Source of the DNA: Sphingopyxis sp.
Lineage (GTDB): Bacteria; Pseudomonadota; Alphaproteobacteria; Sphingomonadales; Sphingomonadaceae
Assembly (NCBI RefSeq): GCF_016463645.1
Contig: NZ_JAEMQX010000031.1
Span: forward strand, 1 to 36,705
Length of the DNA stretch: 36,705 bases
Reading direction: 5' to 3'
Positions within the stretch are counted from its first letter, which is position 1. The number at the start of each line of letters is the position of its first letter. The notes beneath the pieces were generated by a model, which ran no database searches, was not told the origin of the DNA, and saw nothing but the letters and a program-made list of their open reading frames with translations. The translations under genes and the position numbers were made by a program. Below are positions 1-8,017 of the stretch, piece after piece.

Positions 1-14
1 GATGCGCCCTATTG

Positions 15-455
15 TCAGAGACGGGCGGCGGCGTCCAGCGCCAGCGTATAGCTGTTCGCGCCATGCCCGGCAAAATGCGCCACCGCCGCCATGCCGACAT
101 AGCTCAAATGCCGGAATTCTTCGCGTTTCATCGGATCGGACAGATGGACCTCGATCACCGGCACCTTGATCGACTTGATCGCATCGTGGATCGCTATCGA
201 GGTGTGGGTATAGCCGCCGGCGTTGAGGAGTACGGCCTTGGCGCCCGCCACATAGGCCTCGTGCAGCCAGTCGATCAGCACCCCCTCGTGGTTCGTCTGA
301 CGGCATTCGAGACGCAGGCCGAGCGTTTCGGCCTGCGCCTCGAGCCGCGCGTGGATGTCGTTCAGCGTGTCATGGCCGTAAATCTCGGGCTCGCGCGTGC
401 CGAGCAGGTTGAGGTTGGGGCCGCTCAGCACATAAACGGTTTGCAGATCGGGCAA
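15..455 (-). CDS. aroQ: 3-dehydroquinate dehydratase, type II
   Basis: Catalyses the third step of the shikimate pathway, 3-dehydroquinate to 3-dehydroshikimate, in the cytoplasm; type II enzymes form dodecamers. The 146-residue protein is full length. It opens with the family signature [15 protein letters not shown], which holds the active-site Arg and Tyr. It also has the RQTNHEG strand, [15 protein letters not shown], the EVHLSDP motif and FRHLSYV with its catalytic-region His/Arg. ATG start. It diverges from thiS with only 80 bases between the starts, so both promoters must lie there. Identity is certain from the motifs. Confidence 0.97.
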   Translation of the reverse strand: MPDLQTVYVLSGPNLNLLGTREPEIYGHDTLNDIHARLEAQAETLGLRLECRQTNHEGVLIDWLHEAYVAGAKAVLLNAGGYTHTSIAIHDAIKSIKVPVIEVHLSDPMKREEFRHLSYVGMAAVAHFAGHGANSYTLALDAAARL

Positions 456-535
456 GGCGCGGGCTTTCGGTTGCTAGGTTGCTCGCTCCCCCTATATGGG
501 CTGCTCGGCAAAAGGCAAAGCAAGGCGGATTTCAA

Positions 536-736
536 GTGATCTCGGTCATTCTCAACGGCGAACCCCGGCAGGTGCGCGAAGGCAGCATCGCCGACCTCGT
601 CGCGTCGCTGGGGCTCGACGTGAAGAAGGTCGCAGTCGAGCGCAACCGCGACATCGTGCCGCGCTCGATGCTCGCCGACGTGGCGCTCGCCGATGGCGAT
701 GCGCTGGAAATCGTTCATTTCGTAGGAGGCGGTTGA
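536..736 (+). CDS. thiS: Sulfur carrier protein ThiS
   Basis: A ubiquitin-fold sulfur carrier for thiazole synthesis in thiamine biosynthesis. Its C-terminal Gly-Gly is adenylated, converted to thiocarboxylate and donates sulfur to ThiG. The 66-residue protein ends in FVGGG, as the family requires. I chose the GTG at 536 because AGGCGG (523-528) sits 7 bases upstream and the protein then begins [13 protein letters not shown], the normal first strand; an upstream ATG in frame would add an unlikely basic extension. thiG starts two bases after the stop. Only 80 bases separate this start from aroQ, too few for a full TPP riboswitch plus promoter. Confidence 0.93.
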   Translation: MISVILNGEPRQVREGSIADLVASLGLDVKKVAVERNRDIVPRSMLADVALADGDALEIVHFVGGG

Positions 737-737
737 G

Positions 738-1511
738 TTGTCAGCAGATCAGTGGAGTGTCGCCGGGCGGACGTTCACGTCGCGGCTGATCGTCGGCACC
801 GGCAAATATAAGGATTTCGGGCAGAACGCGGCCGCGGTCGAGGCGTCAGGTGCCGAGATCGTCACCGTCGCCGTCCGCCGCGTCAATGTGTCGGATCCCG
901 CAGCGCCGATGCTGACCGACTTTATCGATCCCGGGAAGATCACCTATCTGCCCAACACCGCCGGCTGTTTCAACGCCGACGACGCGATCCGTACCTTGCG
1001 CCTCGCGCGCGAAGCGGGCGGCTGGGATCTAGTGAAGCTCGAGGTGCTCGGCGAGGCGAAGACGCTCTATCCGAACATGCGCGAGACGCTGGAGGCGACC
1101 GAGGTGCTTGCCAAAGAAGGCTTCCTGCCGATGGTTTACTGCGTCGACGATCCGATCGCGGCGAAGCAATTGGAAGACGCAGGTGCGGTCGCGATCATGC
1201 CGCTGGGTGCGCCGATCGGCTCGGGGCTCGGCATCCAGAACCGCGTGACGATCCGGCTGATCGTCGAGGGTGCGTCGGTGCCGGTGCTTGTCGATGCAGG
1301 CGTCGGGACGGCGAGCGATGCCGCGGTCGCGATGGAACTCGGCTGCGACGGCGTTCTGATGAACACCGCGATCGCCGAAGCCAGGGACCCGATCCGGATG
1401 GCGCGCGCGATGAAGCTGGCGGTTGAGGCAGGGCGCGATTCCTATCTGGCGGGGCGGATGGGCCAGCGTAAATATGCCGATCCGTCGAGCCCGCTGGCGG
1501 GGCTGATCTGA
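738..1511 (+). CDS. thiG: Thiazole synthase ThiG
   Basis: Condenses 1-deoxy-D-xylulose 5-phosphate, dehydroglycine and the ThiS thiocarboxylate into the thiazole phosphate of thiamine. It is a 257-residue TIM barrel of normal length. The Schiff-base lysine is in LVKLEVLGE (about residue 95). The phosphate-binding glycine loops are [13 protein letters not shown] and [11 protein letters not shown], and the conserved [12 protein letters not shown] and YLAGRM segments are present. The start is TTG at 738, with GTAGGAGGC (722-730) immediately upstream. It is translationally coupled to thiS and followed 20 bases later by a nucleotidyltransferase gene. No other thi gene is in the window. Confidence 0.97.
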   Translation: MSADQWSVAGRTFTSRLIVGTGKYKDFGQNAAAVEASGAEIVTVAVRRVNVSDPAAPMLTDFIDPGKITYLPNTAGCFNADDAIRTLRLAREAGGWDLVKLEVLGEAKTLYPNMRETLEATEVLAKEGFLPMVYCVDDPIAAKQLEDAGAVAIMPLGAPIGSGLGIQNRVTIRLIVEGASVPVLVDAGVGTASDAAVAMELGCDGVLMNTAIAEARDPIRMARAMKLAVEAGRDSYLAGRMGQRKYADPSSPLAGLI

Positions 1512-1531
1512 CGGGCGAGATACCTGTTGCC

Positions 1532-2122
1532 TTGGCGCGGCAATTGTCCGGCCTCGTTGCCGGGCATCCGGTGATCGCGAACATATTGCGCCGATGGGAC
1601 GAGATTGCGCTTCCGGACGCCTGTCTGACGGGCAGCATCATCGCGCAGGCGCGGTGGAACGAGGTCTTCGGCTTTGATCCGCATCATGGGATCGCCGACG
1701 CCGATATAGTCTATTTCGATCCCGGCGATTTGTCGGATGAAGCGGAGAAACGGGCCGAATTGCGGATCGAGGCCCTGTTCGGCGATTTGCCCGTTCGTGT
1801 CGACGTCAAAAATCAGGCGCGGGTTCACCTCTGGTACGCCGCGAAATTCGGCCATGCGATTGACGCCTATCGCTCTCTCGCCGATGCGATCGGTACCTAT
1901 CCCACGACTGCTGCCGCCGTAGGTTTGCGCCAGCGGGCGAAGCTGGAGATCATCGCACCCTTCGGTCTGGCCGATTTGCTTCACCCTCGTGTTCGGGCCA
2001 ATGCAACGCAGATCACCGAAGCCTATTTCGCCAAGAAGGTGGCAAGATGGCAGCGCTATTGGCCCGATCTTGAAATACTGTCATGGAGTGAGGCGGCTTC
2101 CCGTCCGTCCCGGACGATATGA
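1532..2122 (+). CDS. Nucleotidyltransferase family protein (COG3575/DUF925-like)
   Basis: A 196-residue cytoplasmic protein resembling the NTP_transf_6/DUF925 family, whose substrates are unknown. Family hallmarks are an early GSIIAQARWNEVFGFDP segment, the acidic DADIVYFDPGDLS motif that probably serves as the metal-binding nucleotidyltransferase carboxylates, and the basic RVDVKNQARVHLWYAAKFG strand. The C-terminal third is rich in Ala, Tyr and Trp. The TTG at 1532 is the best start, with GGCGAGA (1514-1520) upstream; no ATG is available near the N-terminus. It follows thiG by 20 bases and may share its transcript, although a role in thiamine metabolism is not implied. Family call fairly sure, function unknown. 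Confidence 0.8.
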   Translation: MARQLSGLVAGHPVIANILRRWDEIALPDACLTGSIIAQARWNEVFGFDPHHGIADADIVYFDPGDLSDEAEKRAELRIEALFGDLPVRVDVKNQARVHLWYAAKFGHAIDAYRSLADAIGTYPTTAAAVGLRQRAKLEIIAPFGLADLLHPRVRANATQITEAYFAKKVARWQRYWPDLEILSWSEAASRPSRTI

Positions 2123-2135
2123 TCCAGGCTGGTTT

Positions 2136-2987
2136 ATGAAACTTGCATATTGCCTTGTTGGGGCGATCTTCCTCTTTCCCGCAAGCGCCAGCGCCCAGCC
2201 GGTCTTCGACAGTCATGTCCACTTGTGGGACGGCGAAAAGTCGATCGGCGAATATGAGGCGCAGGTGAAAGGCACCGGACTGACGATAGCGGGTTTCGGC
2301 GGGATGTGGTTTGGCGGTCCGAACCAGGCGCTCGCGGGCAATCCCGGCGACATTCGCGCGCGCAACGATGGGCTGATCGCGCTGGCGAAAAAACATCCGA
2401 ATATGGTGCCGATCGCGACGGTGCATCCCTATGACGGCACCGCCGCGCTCGACGAGTTGCAGCGCGTCGCTGGGCTTGGCGTCAAGCTGCTCAAGATTCA
2501 CCCGCATACGCAGAAATTCGATCCCGCCGATTCGCGCGTGCTCGCCCTTGTGAAGCGCGCGGGCGAGCTGGGCGTCGCCGTGGTGATGGACAATGCGAAC
2601 ATCGTTCCGGGCGGCGACAGCGAGAAATTGTTCAACCTTGCGCTGCAGGCGCCGAAGACGAAGTTCGTCTTCGCGCATATGGGCGGGCTCAATTTCCGTT
2701 TCTGGAACATTCTGAAAATGGCGCGTACGGCCGAAGGATTGTTCGGCGACAATATCTATTTCGATATCTCCGCGATGGTCACGCTCGCCGCCGGCTCACC
2801 GATCGAGGAAGAATTCGTCTGGACGATGCGCAACGTCGGGATCGAGCATATTCTTATCGGGTCGGACTATCCGCAATTCTCGCTAGGTCAGACGCTGGCC
2901 GCGTTCGACAAACTCGATCTCAGTGAGACCGAGAAAACGCAGATACGTCACGACAATGCGAAGGCCTTGTTCGGCCTCAAACCCTGA
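2136..2987 (+). CDS. Secreted amidohydrolase family protein (PF04909-like)
   Basis: A 283-residue metal-dependent hydrolase of the amidohydrolase-2 TIM-barrel type, exported. Residues 1-20 form a signal peptide (hydrophobic AYCLVGAIFLFPASASA, then AQ). The mature protein begins at FDSHVHLWDG, the HxH metal ligands of strand 1. Later landmarks are LLKIHPHTQ, FVFAHMGG and the IGSDYPQF aspartate. The usual strand-5 His region reads MDNANIVPG, so metal coordination may differ from textbook members. I chose the ATG at 2136 because it gives the signal peptide; the reading frame extends upstream without coding character. It lies 13 bases after the nucleotidyltransferase stop. Substrate unknown. Confidence 0.85.
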   Translation: MKLAYCLVGAIFLFPASASAQPVFDSHVHLWDGEKSIGEYEAQVKGTGLTIAGFGGMWFGGPNQALAGNPGDIRARNDGLIALAKKHPNMVPIATVHPYDGTAALDELQRVAGLGVKLLKIHPHTQKFDPADSRVLALVKRAGELGVAVVMDNANIVPGGDSEKLFNLALQAPKTKFVFAHMGGLNFRFWNILKMARTAEGLFGDNIYFDISAMVTLAAGSPIEEEFVWTMRNVGIEHILIGSDYPQFSLGQTLAAFDKLDLSETEKTQIRHDNAKALFGLKP

Positions 2988-3327
2988 CCGGCGGGCACGT
3001 CGCCGGTGCGCTTGGTTCGAAGCCCGATAATCGTCGTGACCCGCCATCACGAGCTATGGAATGCGCTTGTCGCAATCATACGGCCGGGCGGCGCATATGG
3101 CGCACAGCCCGCAAGATTGATGGCCGAAGGCGCCCGCATTCCGGGCAATCATCAGATGGAATTGGCGGATCGAGGAGGACAAGGATTTCAACGGCGCGCC
3201 GGTCGGGTTCGTCGATTGTCCTTGGTTCAAAACGCTTTGTCCCGTGTAGCCGGAACATGGAGCCCGGCTGCCCGTTTCTCCTGCACGAGGCGAGCCCCTC
3301 CCGCCTCGATAGCCAAGGAGACTCCCC
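2988..3327. other. Intergenic region before csbD
   Basis: A 340-base gap with no convincing gene. The only defined element is the EcfG-type promoter near its right end. A short frame at 3121-3249 (43 codons, no start) reads like protein near its end but is preceded by a stop, so it may be a decayed gene remnant. The left two thirds hold nothing else I can name. Confidence 0.6.
3252..3276 (+). promoter_or_regulatory. EcfG (general stress sigma) promoter for csbD
   Basis: GGAAC at 3252-3256 and CGTT at 3273-3276 are separated by exactly 16 bases. This is the consensus of promoters read by EcfG, the alphaproteobacterial general stress sigma factor. Transcription would begin near 3283, giving a leader of about 45 bases before the csbD ATG. 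The downstream gene is a CsbD-like stress protein, a typical regulon member, which supports the call. Confidence 0.75.
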
Positions 3328-3510
3328 ATGGGTGAAATCACCGAAAAGGCGAAAGGCCTCGCCAACGAAGCTGCCGGCAACACCAAGCAGGCAATCGGCA
3401 AGGCGACCGACAACGAGCGCCTTCGCGCCGAAGGCGAGGCGCAGGAGCGCAAGGGCGAAGCCCAGAATCTGAAGGGCAAGGTCCAAGGCGCGCTCGGCGA
3501 CAAGATCTGA
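3328..3510 (+). CDS. CsbD family stress protein
   Basis: A 60-residue, highly charged, Ala/Gly/Lys-rich protein of the CsbD-like family (general stress proteins of unknown biochemical role). It consists of two imperfect amphipathic helices of the KAKGLANEAAGNTKQAIGK and GEAQNLKGKVQGALGDK type, with no membrane segment or cysteine. AAGGAGA lies 8 bases before the ATG. It is monocistronic, with an EcfG promoter upstream and a strong terminator 26 bases after the stop. Regulation by the PhyR-NepR-EcfG pathway is inferred from the promoter; that pathway's genes are not in this window. Confidence 0.93.
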   Translation: MGEITEKAKGLANEAAGNTKQAIGKATDNERLRAEGEAQERKGEAQNLKGKVQGALGDKI

Positions 3511-3536
3511 CTGCTTGCTCGTCACGCAAGCCACGG

Positions 3537-3574
3537 AAAAGGCCCCGGGGTTTCCCTCTCCCCGGGGCCTTTTT
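3537..3574. terminator. Bidirectional intrinsic terminator between csbD and the convergent lipoprotein gene
   Basis: A perfect 10-bp stem (GGCCCCGGGG at 3541-3550, CCCCGGGGCC at 3560-3569) encloses a 9-base loop. It is flanked by AAAA on the left and TTTTT on the right, so it works as a Rho-independent terminator on both strands. Confidence 0.95.
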
Positions 3575-3595
3575 AACGCCTGTCAGAGCGAGGGC

Positions 3596-4345
3596 TTATT
3601 TGCCGCCGGAGGCCACCAGGTCGACGTCGGTCATGCCGCCGTCGCGACGCATCATCAGCACATAGGCGAGGTCGCCCTTGGTGCCGCCGAGCATATGCTC
3701 GTTGCCATTGACGCGGTGGTCGCTGGTGTAGCCGGCGCGGATCGCCATCGTATGGTAATAGTCGAGCACCACCTGCATCGACGCCGCGGTCTGGAAATTG
3801 ACGACGCGGATGTTGCATTTGCCGCCGGCGATGCCCGCGGCCTCGCGAAGCGTCGCGCGCGGATAGACCTTGAACGCGGCGGGCAGGCGGTCGGCCCAGG
3901 TGTTGTTATAGGTCAGCTTGGCGTCGCAGCTGCCCTTTTGCTGATCGCGCGCGAGAGCGCCGATCGTCACCGGACGCTGCTTCGCCTCACAGCCGTCGCA
4001 GCCGGCTTCGAACGGAAGGGCCTTTGGCGCAGGGAGCAGCTTGCCTGCATCGAGCGCGGCGGTCGCCTCCGCCACGGTCGCGGCCTTGCCGCCCGCGATG
4101 CCGGGGACGCCGCCGTCGACGGGCTTGTTACCCGGACCTGCTGCATTCCGGTTGGACTGGCCGGCCAGCTTGGGATCGACCATGATCTTGTCTTCGAGCG
4201 AGCCCTTGATCGCCGGATCGGTGTTGGTCAGCCCGTCGTCGAGCGGCGCAAGATCCGCCTTGGCCTCGGGGTTGTCCCGGCAGCCGGCGAGCGGAGCCGC
4301 CGCCATCAGCAAGCCGGTAACCAGCCATTTTCCGCGCAACATCAT
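3596..4345 (-). CDS. Putative lipoprotein, unknown function
   Basis: A 249-residue exported lipoprotein. The N-terminus is a lipoprotein signal peptide (hydrophobic WLVTGLLMAAAPLAGC) with lipobox LAGC, so Cys22 would be the acylated residue. The mature part has several further cysteines (FEAGCDGCEAK, GSCDAK, GGKCNIR), which suggests disulfides in the periplasm. The C-terminal 60 residues (from VLDYYHTMAIRAGYTS to VDLVASGGK) look like a compact alpha/beta fold. I do not recognise a family. Of two adjacent ATGs at 4345 and 4342, the first has GGGAG 8 bases upstream. It shares the bidirectional terminator with csbD. Confidence 0.8.
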   Translation of the reverse strand: MMLRGKWLVTGLLMAAAPLAGCRDNPEAKADLAPLDDGLTNTDPAIKGSLEDKIMVDPKLAGQSNRNAAGPGNKPVDGGVPGIAGGKAATVAEATAALDAGKLLPAPKALPFEAGCDGCEAKQRPVTIGALARDQQKGSCDAKLTYNNTWADRLPAAFKVYPRATLREAAGIAGGKCNIRVVNFQTAASMQVVLDYYHTMAIRAGYTSDHRVNGNEHMLGGTKGDLAYVLMMRRDGGMTDVDLVASGGK

Positions 4346-4480
4346 CGCTAACACTCCCTTATCCTTTAGGGGGAATGCCTGATCCCGGTCAAAAAGGCCC
4401 AAAAAAAATGCGTTAACGGGCGACGCTTTATCATCGGAAAACTGTCTCGGAGCGAGACGCTTTTGCATGCCCGTTCCCGC

Positions 4481-5032
4481 TCAGGGCAGCAGATCCTTGC
4501 GCTTGATGCGCCATGCGTCGGCACTTTGCGTCCATGCGTCGACGCGGGCGTCCTCGAACGGGGCGGGCAGACGTGTCGGGCCGCTGTTGGTCGCGCCGAG
4601 GCGCCTGGCGAGATCCTGCGAGCGGGCATTTTCGGGGTCGATGCTGTGCATCAGTTCGGGCCATTTCAGAAATTCGACGGCGAAATCACAGGCGGCGATG
4701 CAGCCTTCGAAGGCATAGCCCTTGCCCGCGAATTTCGCGCGGACGCCATAGCCGATTTCCGGTGCGGGCCAGCCCTCGGGCTCCCACGGGCCGAGGCGGC
4801 CAACCCATTCACCGGTCGCGCGTTCGATCACCGAAAACATGGAAAAGCCCGCGATATGCCAGGCTCCGGCAAGAGTGCAGAGCATTCGCCATGCCTGCGC
4901 GCGCGTGCTGACGCCGCCGATGAAGCGCATCGTTTCTTCTTCGGCGCACATGTCGGCGAAGGCTTCGAAATCTTCCAGGCCGGGCGGGCGGAGGATCAGC
5001 CGCTCGGTGACGAGCAGGGGGCCATTCAGCAT
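4481..5032 (-). CDS. GNAT family N-acetyltransferase (RimJ/RimL-like)
   Basis: A 183-residue acetyltransferase of the type that acetylates protein N-termini or small amines with acetyl-CoA. It opens with the subfamily signature LVTERLILRPPGLEDFEAFADM. The middle carries FSVIERATGEWVGRLGPW, then EIGYGVRAKFAGKGYAFEG with the acetyl-CoA loop (R/GxGxA-like), and ENARSQDLARRLGAT near the end, a normal GNAT order. Start ATG at 5032 with AGGAG closely upstream. The structured segment at 5092-5181 separates it from the glycine-zipper gene upstream, so it is probably transcribed separately. Substrate unknown. Confidence 0.9.
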   Translation of the reverse strand: MLNGPLLVTERLILRPPGLEDFEAFADMCAEEETMRFIGGVSTRAQAWRMLCTLAGAWHIAGFSMFSVIERATGEWVGRLGPWEPEGWPAPEIGYGVRAKFAGKGYAFEGCIAACDFAVEFLKWPELMHSIDPENARSQDLARRLGATNSGPTRLPAPFEDARVDAWTQSADAWRIKRKDLLP

Positions 5033-5091
5033 ATATTCTCTCCTCTGCCGCGGCGATGGGCGACGCTTCTGGGGCAAGAGGAGGCTTTGGG

Positions 5092-5181
5092 CAAGCGATA
5101 CGCTTGAGGGCACCGGCGTTAACCGGTGCCCTCTCCATCAACGTGTATGGGCTGGAGGGGTCTCTAACCCTTACTCGAGAC
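5092..5181 (-). other. Cluster of three hairpins between two minus-strand genes
   Basis: Three stems in 90 bases: GTCTC/GAGAC (5160-5164, 5177-5181), a perfect 11-bp stem GAGGGCACCGG/CCGGTGCCCTC with a 6-base loop (5106-5116, 5123-5133), and CAAGCG/CGCTTG with a 3-base loop (5092-5097, 5101-5106). The middle stem is strong enough to be a terminator for the glycine-zipper gene but has no T tract. Alternatives are a 3'-UTR stabiliser or a processed small RNA. Confidence 0.55.
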
Positions 5182-5196
5182 GGTTGCGGTAAAGCC

Positions 5197-5595
5197 TTAG
5201 CGGCAGCGATATTTGTCGCGGTCGATTTCGCGGCCCAGCAGCGCGCCGCCCGCAGCGCCGAGAACGGTGCCGAGCAACTTGTCGCCGCCGCCGGCGATCT
5301 CGTGACCGGCGAGGCCACCCACCGCGCCGCCGATCAGCAGGCCGGTCGTGCCATTGTCCTTCTTGCAGCGATAGCGGCCGTCATTGTCGCGCCAGATACG
5401 CGTGTCGCGACCGATACGTTCGTCGCGCGCATAATAGCGGCGATCCTTGCGCTTGCGGTAGAAGTCCGACGACTGCTCGAACTCGTGATAGCCCGGCGCC
5501 TTTGCCGGCGTGGTCACGCCGGCGTGGAGCGGCGTGGTGCCAAGGACGCTGGCGGCGACGAAAGCGCCCATCAGGCCTTTGGTGAGGATACGCAT
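5197..5595 (-). CDS. Glycine-zipper 2TM domain envelope protein
   Basis: A 132-residue exported protein. Residues 1-25 are a signal peptide (MRILTKGLMGAFVAASVLG, cleavage near HAG). A charged, Tyr/Arg/Asp-rich linker follows (DFYRKRKDRRYYARDERIGRD). The C-terminal glycine-zipper region, TGLLIGGAVGGLAGHEI through GTVLGAAGGALLGREID, would form two closely packed helices in or on the outer membrane; related proteins include RcnB-linked and SlyB/Rick_17kDa-like proteins. Two cysteines lie near YRCKK and YRCR. AAAGGAC precedes the ATG. It diverges from the small membrane protein gene at 5777. The role is probably envelope integrity; this is inference. Confidence 0.85.
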   Translation of the reverse strand: MRILTKGLMGAFVAASVLGTTPLHAGVTTPAKAPGYHEFEQSSDFYRKRKDRRYYARDERIGRDTRIWRDNDGRYRCKKDNGTTGLLIGGAVGGLAGHEIAGGGDKLLGTVLGAAGGALLGREIDRDKYRCR

Positions 5596-5776
5596 AACAA
5601 GTCCTTTCCTGGTTCCGCGACTCCGTCCCTTGGACAGGACCGGGCGCGTCGAGGAGAAAACGAGCCTGCTCCCGATCGCGTTGCATTAACCCAAGGCAAC
5701 AAGACGAAGCGAGTGTATCCGTCGACGAACCGAAAGGGTCTTGTCGCATCGGCGAGGGCGTGCGAGAACTCCGACC

Positions 5777-5998
5777 ATGCTCAATATCGGATCGCTCATC
5801 ATCGGCGCCATCGCCTTGGTTCTGGCCGTTTTTGCGTTCATTCCGCTGCTCGGCTGGGCGAACTGGGTGATCATCCCCTTCGCCGTCATCGGGCTCGCGC
5901 TCGGCGCGATGTCGGACAAGACGAGCGGGCGGAACCTCAATATCGTCGTTATCGTCATCGGCGTCATTCGCCTGATGCTCGGCGGCGGCATCATCTGA
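5777..5998 (+). CDS. Small membrane protein, unknown function
   Basis: A 73-residue integral membrane protein. It has three hydrophobic stretches (about residues 5-22, 25-43 and 53-72) with one short polar loop, SDKTSGRN. It ends in a glycine-rich GGGII. I start it at the ATG at 5777; an earlier in-frame start at 5741 would add an Arg-rich segment without coding character. The Shine-Dalgarno is weak. rarD begins 25 bases after the stop, so the two may be co-transcribed. No family recognised with certainty. Confidence 0.75.
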   Translation: MLNIGSLIIGAIALVLAVFAFIPLLGWANWVIIPFAVIGLALGAMSDKTSGRNLNIVVIVIGVIRLMLGGGII

Positions 5999-6022
5999 TC
6001 CTTTTAGACGGTCCGGAAAGCC

Positions 6023-6937
6023 ATGGCACAGACAGCGGCCCCCGCGGGGAGCCATCAGGGCGGGCTGCCCTATGCGATCGCCGCCTATGGCATCTGGGGC
6101 TTCGTTCCGCTCTTCTTCAAGCTGATCGCGAGCGTGCCGCCGGTCGAGGTGCTGGCACAGCGGATCATCTGGTCGCTGCCGCTCTGTTTCCTGATCATGG
6201 TCTTCCGGCGGCAGATCGGCGAATATCTGGCGGCGCTGAAGGACTGGCGGACGCTGCGGCTGCTGCTCGCGAGTGCGCTGCTGATCGCGGTCAACTGGCT
6301 CGTCTATATCTATGCGATCTTCACCGACCATGTGCTCGCGGCGAGCCTCGGCTATTATCTCAACCCGCTCGTCAATGTGATGCTGGGTATGGTCTTCCTC
6401 GGCGAGCGGCTGTCGCGGTTGCAGCTTCTGGCGGTGGCGATCGCGGGCGTCGGCGTTGCGATCCTGCTCGCGGGCGCGCTCGACACGCTGTGGATCAGCC
6501 TGACGCTCGCATTCACGTTCGGCGTCTATGGCCTCATCCGCAAGGTCGTGCCGGTCGGGTCGCTTCCCGGGCTTTCGGTCGAGACGACCGTGCTGCTGTT
6601 GCCGTCGCTCGCCGTGTCGGCCTGGTATCTGTGGGCGGGCGATGGGCGCGGCTTCGGATCGGACGGCGGCATCAGCCTGTTGTTGATGGCGGGGGGCGTC
6701 GTGACCGCGGTGCCGCTGCTGCTCTTTGCGACAGCTGCTCGCCGGATGAGCTATGCCGCGCTCGGCTTCGTCCAGTATCTCGCGCCGACGCTCCAGTTCC
6801 TGCTTGGCCTGTTCGTTTTCCACGAACCGCTGAAACCCGCGCAGCTCGCCTGTTTCCTGCTGATCTGGTTCAGCATCGCCGTGTTCAGTTTCGACATGCT
6901 GCGCAAGATGCGCGCCGAGCGGATGATTGCCGCTTAG
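6023..6937 (+). CDS. rarD: EamA family transporter RarD
   Basis: A 304-residue inner-membrane permease of the drug/metabolite superfamily, with about ten predicted transmembrane helices in two EamA repeats. It begins with the RarD signature [21 protein letters not shown] and continues with [37 protein letters not shown] and, in the second half, [19 protein letters not shown]. The substrate of RarD proteins is not settled; they were named from chloramphenicol sensitivity. Its stop interlocks with the pyrC stop on the other strand (4 shared bases, 6934-6937), leaving no room for a terminator between these convergent genes. Confidence 0.93.
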   Translation: MAQTAAPAGSHQGGLPYAIAAYGIWGFVPLFFKLIASVPPVEVLAQRIIWSLPLCFLIMVFRRQIGEYLAALKDWRTLRLLLASALLIAVNWLVYIYAIFTDHVLAASLGYYLNPLVNVMLGMVFLGERLSRLQLLAVAIAGVGVAILLAGALDTLWISLTLAFTFGVYGLIRKVVPVGSLPGLSVETTVLLLPSLAVSAWYLWAGDGRGFGSDGGISLLLMAGGVVTAVPLLLFATAARRMSYAALGFVQYLAPTLQFLLGLFVFHEPLKPAQLACFLLIWFSIAVFSFDMLRKMRAERMIAA

Positions 6938-7959
6938 GAGACAAGCCGCCAGCCGAGAGTTTCGCCCGCGTGAAAGGGGACGACCTCGCCGATGCGGTCG
7001 GGAACGACAACCTCGGCGCGTTCGAGCGTCACCATGCCCTCATTGAGGGGCAGGCCGTAGAAGCGCGGGCCATGCTCGCTTGCGAAGCCTTCGAGCCGGT
7101 CAAGTGCACCATCCGCTTCGAATGCCATCGCATAGCTTTCGAGCGCATAGGGCGCGTTGAAAATGCCGGCGCAGCCGCAGGAGGCTTCTTTCGTATGCAC
7201 CGCGTGCGGTGCGCTGTCGGTGCCGAGGAAGAATTTGGGCGAGCCCGAGGTCGCCGCCTTGCGCACCGCGAGCCGGTGATGCTCGCGCTTCGCGACGGGC
7301 AGGCAATACGCATGCGGACGGATGCCGCCGACGAGCATCGCGTTGCGGTTGATGTGAAGGTGCTGGGGCGTGACCGTCGCGGCGAGGTTTGCCGGCGCGT
7401 CGGCGACGAACTGCGCCGCCTCCGCCGTGGTGATATGTTCGAAGACGATCTTGAGGGCGGGGAGGGCGCGGACGAGCGGTTCGAGCGTGCGTTCGATGAA
7501 CACCGCCTCGCGGTCGAAGATGTCGACGTGCGCGTCGGTGACCTCGCCGTGGATCAGGAGTGGCATGCCGATATCCTGCATCCGTTCGAGCACGCGCATG
7601 ATGTTCGCGATGTCGGTGACGCCGTGCGCGCTGCCGGTGGTGGCGTGCGCGGGATAGAGCTTTGCTGCGGTGAACACACCTTCGCTATGGCCGCGCGCCA
7701 TTTCGTCAGGGCTGCTGTGGTCGGTGAGATAGGCGACGATGAGCGGCGTGAAGTCGAGTCCGGCAGGCACCGCCGCGTCGATGCGATCGCGGTAGGCGCG
7801 GCCTTCTTCGGCGGTCGTCACCGGCGGCGACAGGTTCGGCATGACGATCGCTCGCGCGAACTGGCGCGCGGTGTAGGGCGCGACATGCTCGAGCATGGCG
7901 CCGTCGCGCAGATGGACGTGCCAGTCGTCGGGGCGGCGGATCGTCAGGCGGTCGGTCAT
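6934..7959 (-). CDS. pyrC: Dihydroorotase (class II)
   Basis: Catalyses ring closure of carbamoyl aspartate to dihydroorotate in pyrimidine synthesis. The 341-residue length is typical of the homodimeric PyrC type. Metal and substrate motifs are all present: [10 protein letters not shown] (zinc His pair and substrate Arg), [12 protein letters not shown] with the carboxylated lysine, [27 protein letters not shown] and FLGTDSAPH with the catalytic Asp. ATG start. It diverges from ygfZ with only 58 bases between the starts and overlaps the end of rarD. A complete, functional-looking gene. Confidence 0.97.
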   Translation of the reverse strand: MTDRLTIRRPDDWHVHLRDGAMLEHVAPYTARQFARAIVMPNLSPPVTTAEEGRAYRDRIDAAVPAGLDFTPLIVAYLTDHSSPDEMARGHSEGVFTAAKLYPAHATTGSAHGVTDIANIMRVLERMQDIGMPLLIHGEVTDAHVDIFDREAVFIERTLEPLVRALPALKIVFEHITTAEAAQFVADAPANLAATVTPQHLHINRNAMLVGGIRPHAYCLPVAKREHHRLAVRKAATSGSPKFFLGTDSAPHAVHTKEASCGCAGIFNAPYALESYAMAFEADGALDRLEGFASEHGPRFYGLPLNEGMVTLERAEVVVPDRIGEVVPFHAGETLGWRLVS

Positions 7960-7983
7960 CGGAAAGACTCGTCGATAGTGGGC

Positions 7984-8011
7984 TTGGCTTTGGCTTGGGC
8001 GTCCCTAGATT
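7984..8011 (+). promoter_or_regulatory. Candidate sigma-70 promoter giving a leaderless ygfZ transcript
   Basis: TTGGCT (7984-7989), a 16-base spacer and TAGATT (8006-8011). Initiation about 7 bases further on would fall on or next to the ygfZ ATG at 8018, and no Shine-Dalgarno is visible before that ATG. Inference from spacing only. Confidence 0.4.
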
Positions 8012-8017
8012 ATCACC

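Noticed and set aside
456..535. TPP riboswitch before thiS-thiG
   Set aside because: Only 80 bases separate the thiS and aroQ starts and no thi-box-like conserved core is visible.
3000..3030. A GGTTCGAAGCC stretch resembling a tRNA T-arm
   Set aside because: The flanking bases do not form the 5-bp T stem and no acceptor or anticodon stem can be built around it.
3121..3249. Short frame with protein-like sequence (DKDFNGAPVGFVDCPW) before csbD
   Set aside because: No start codon, a stop directly upstream, and only 43 codons; at most a remnant of a lost gene.
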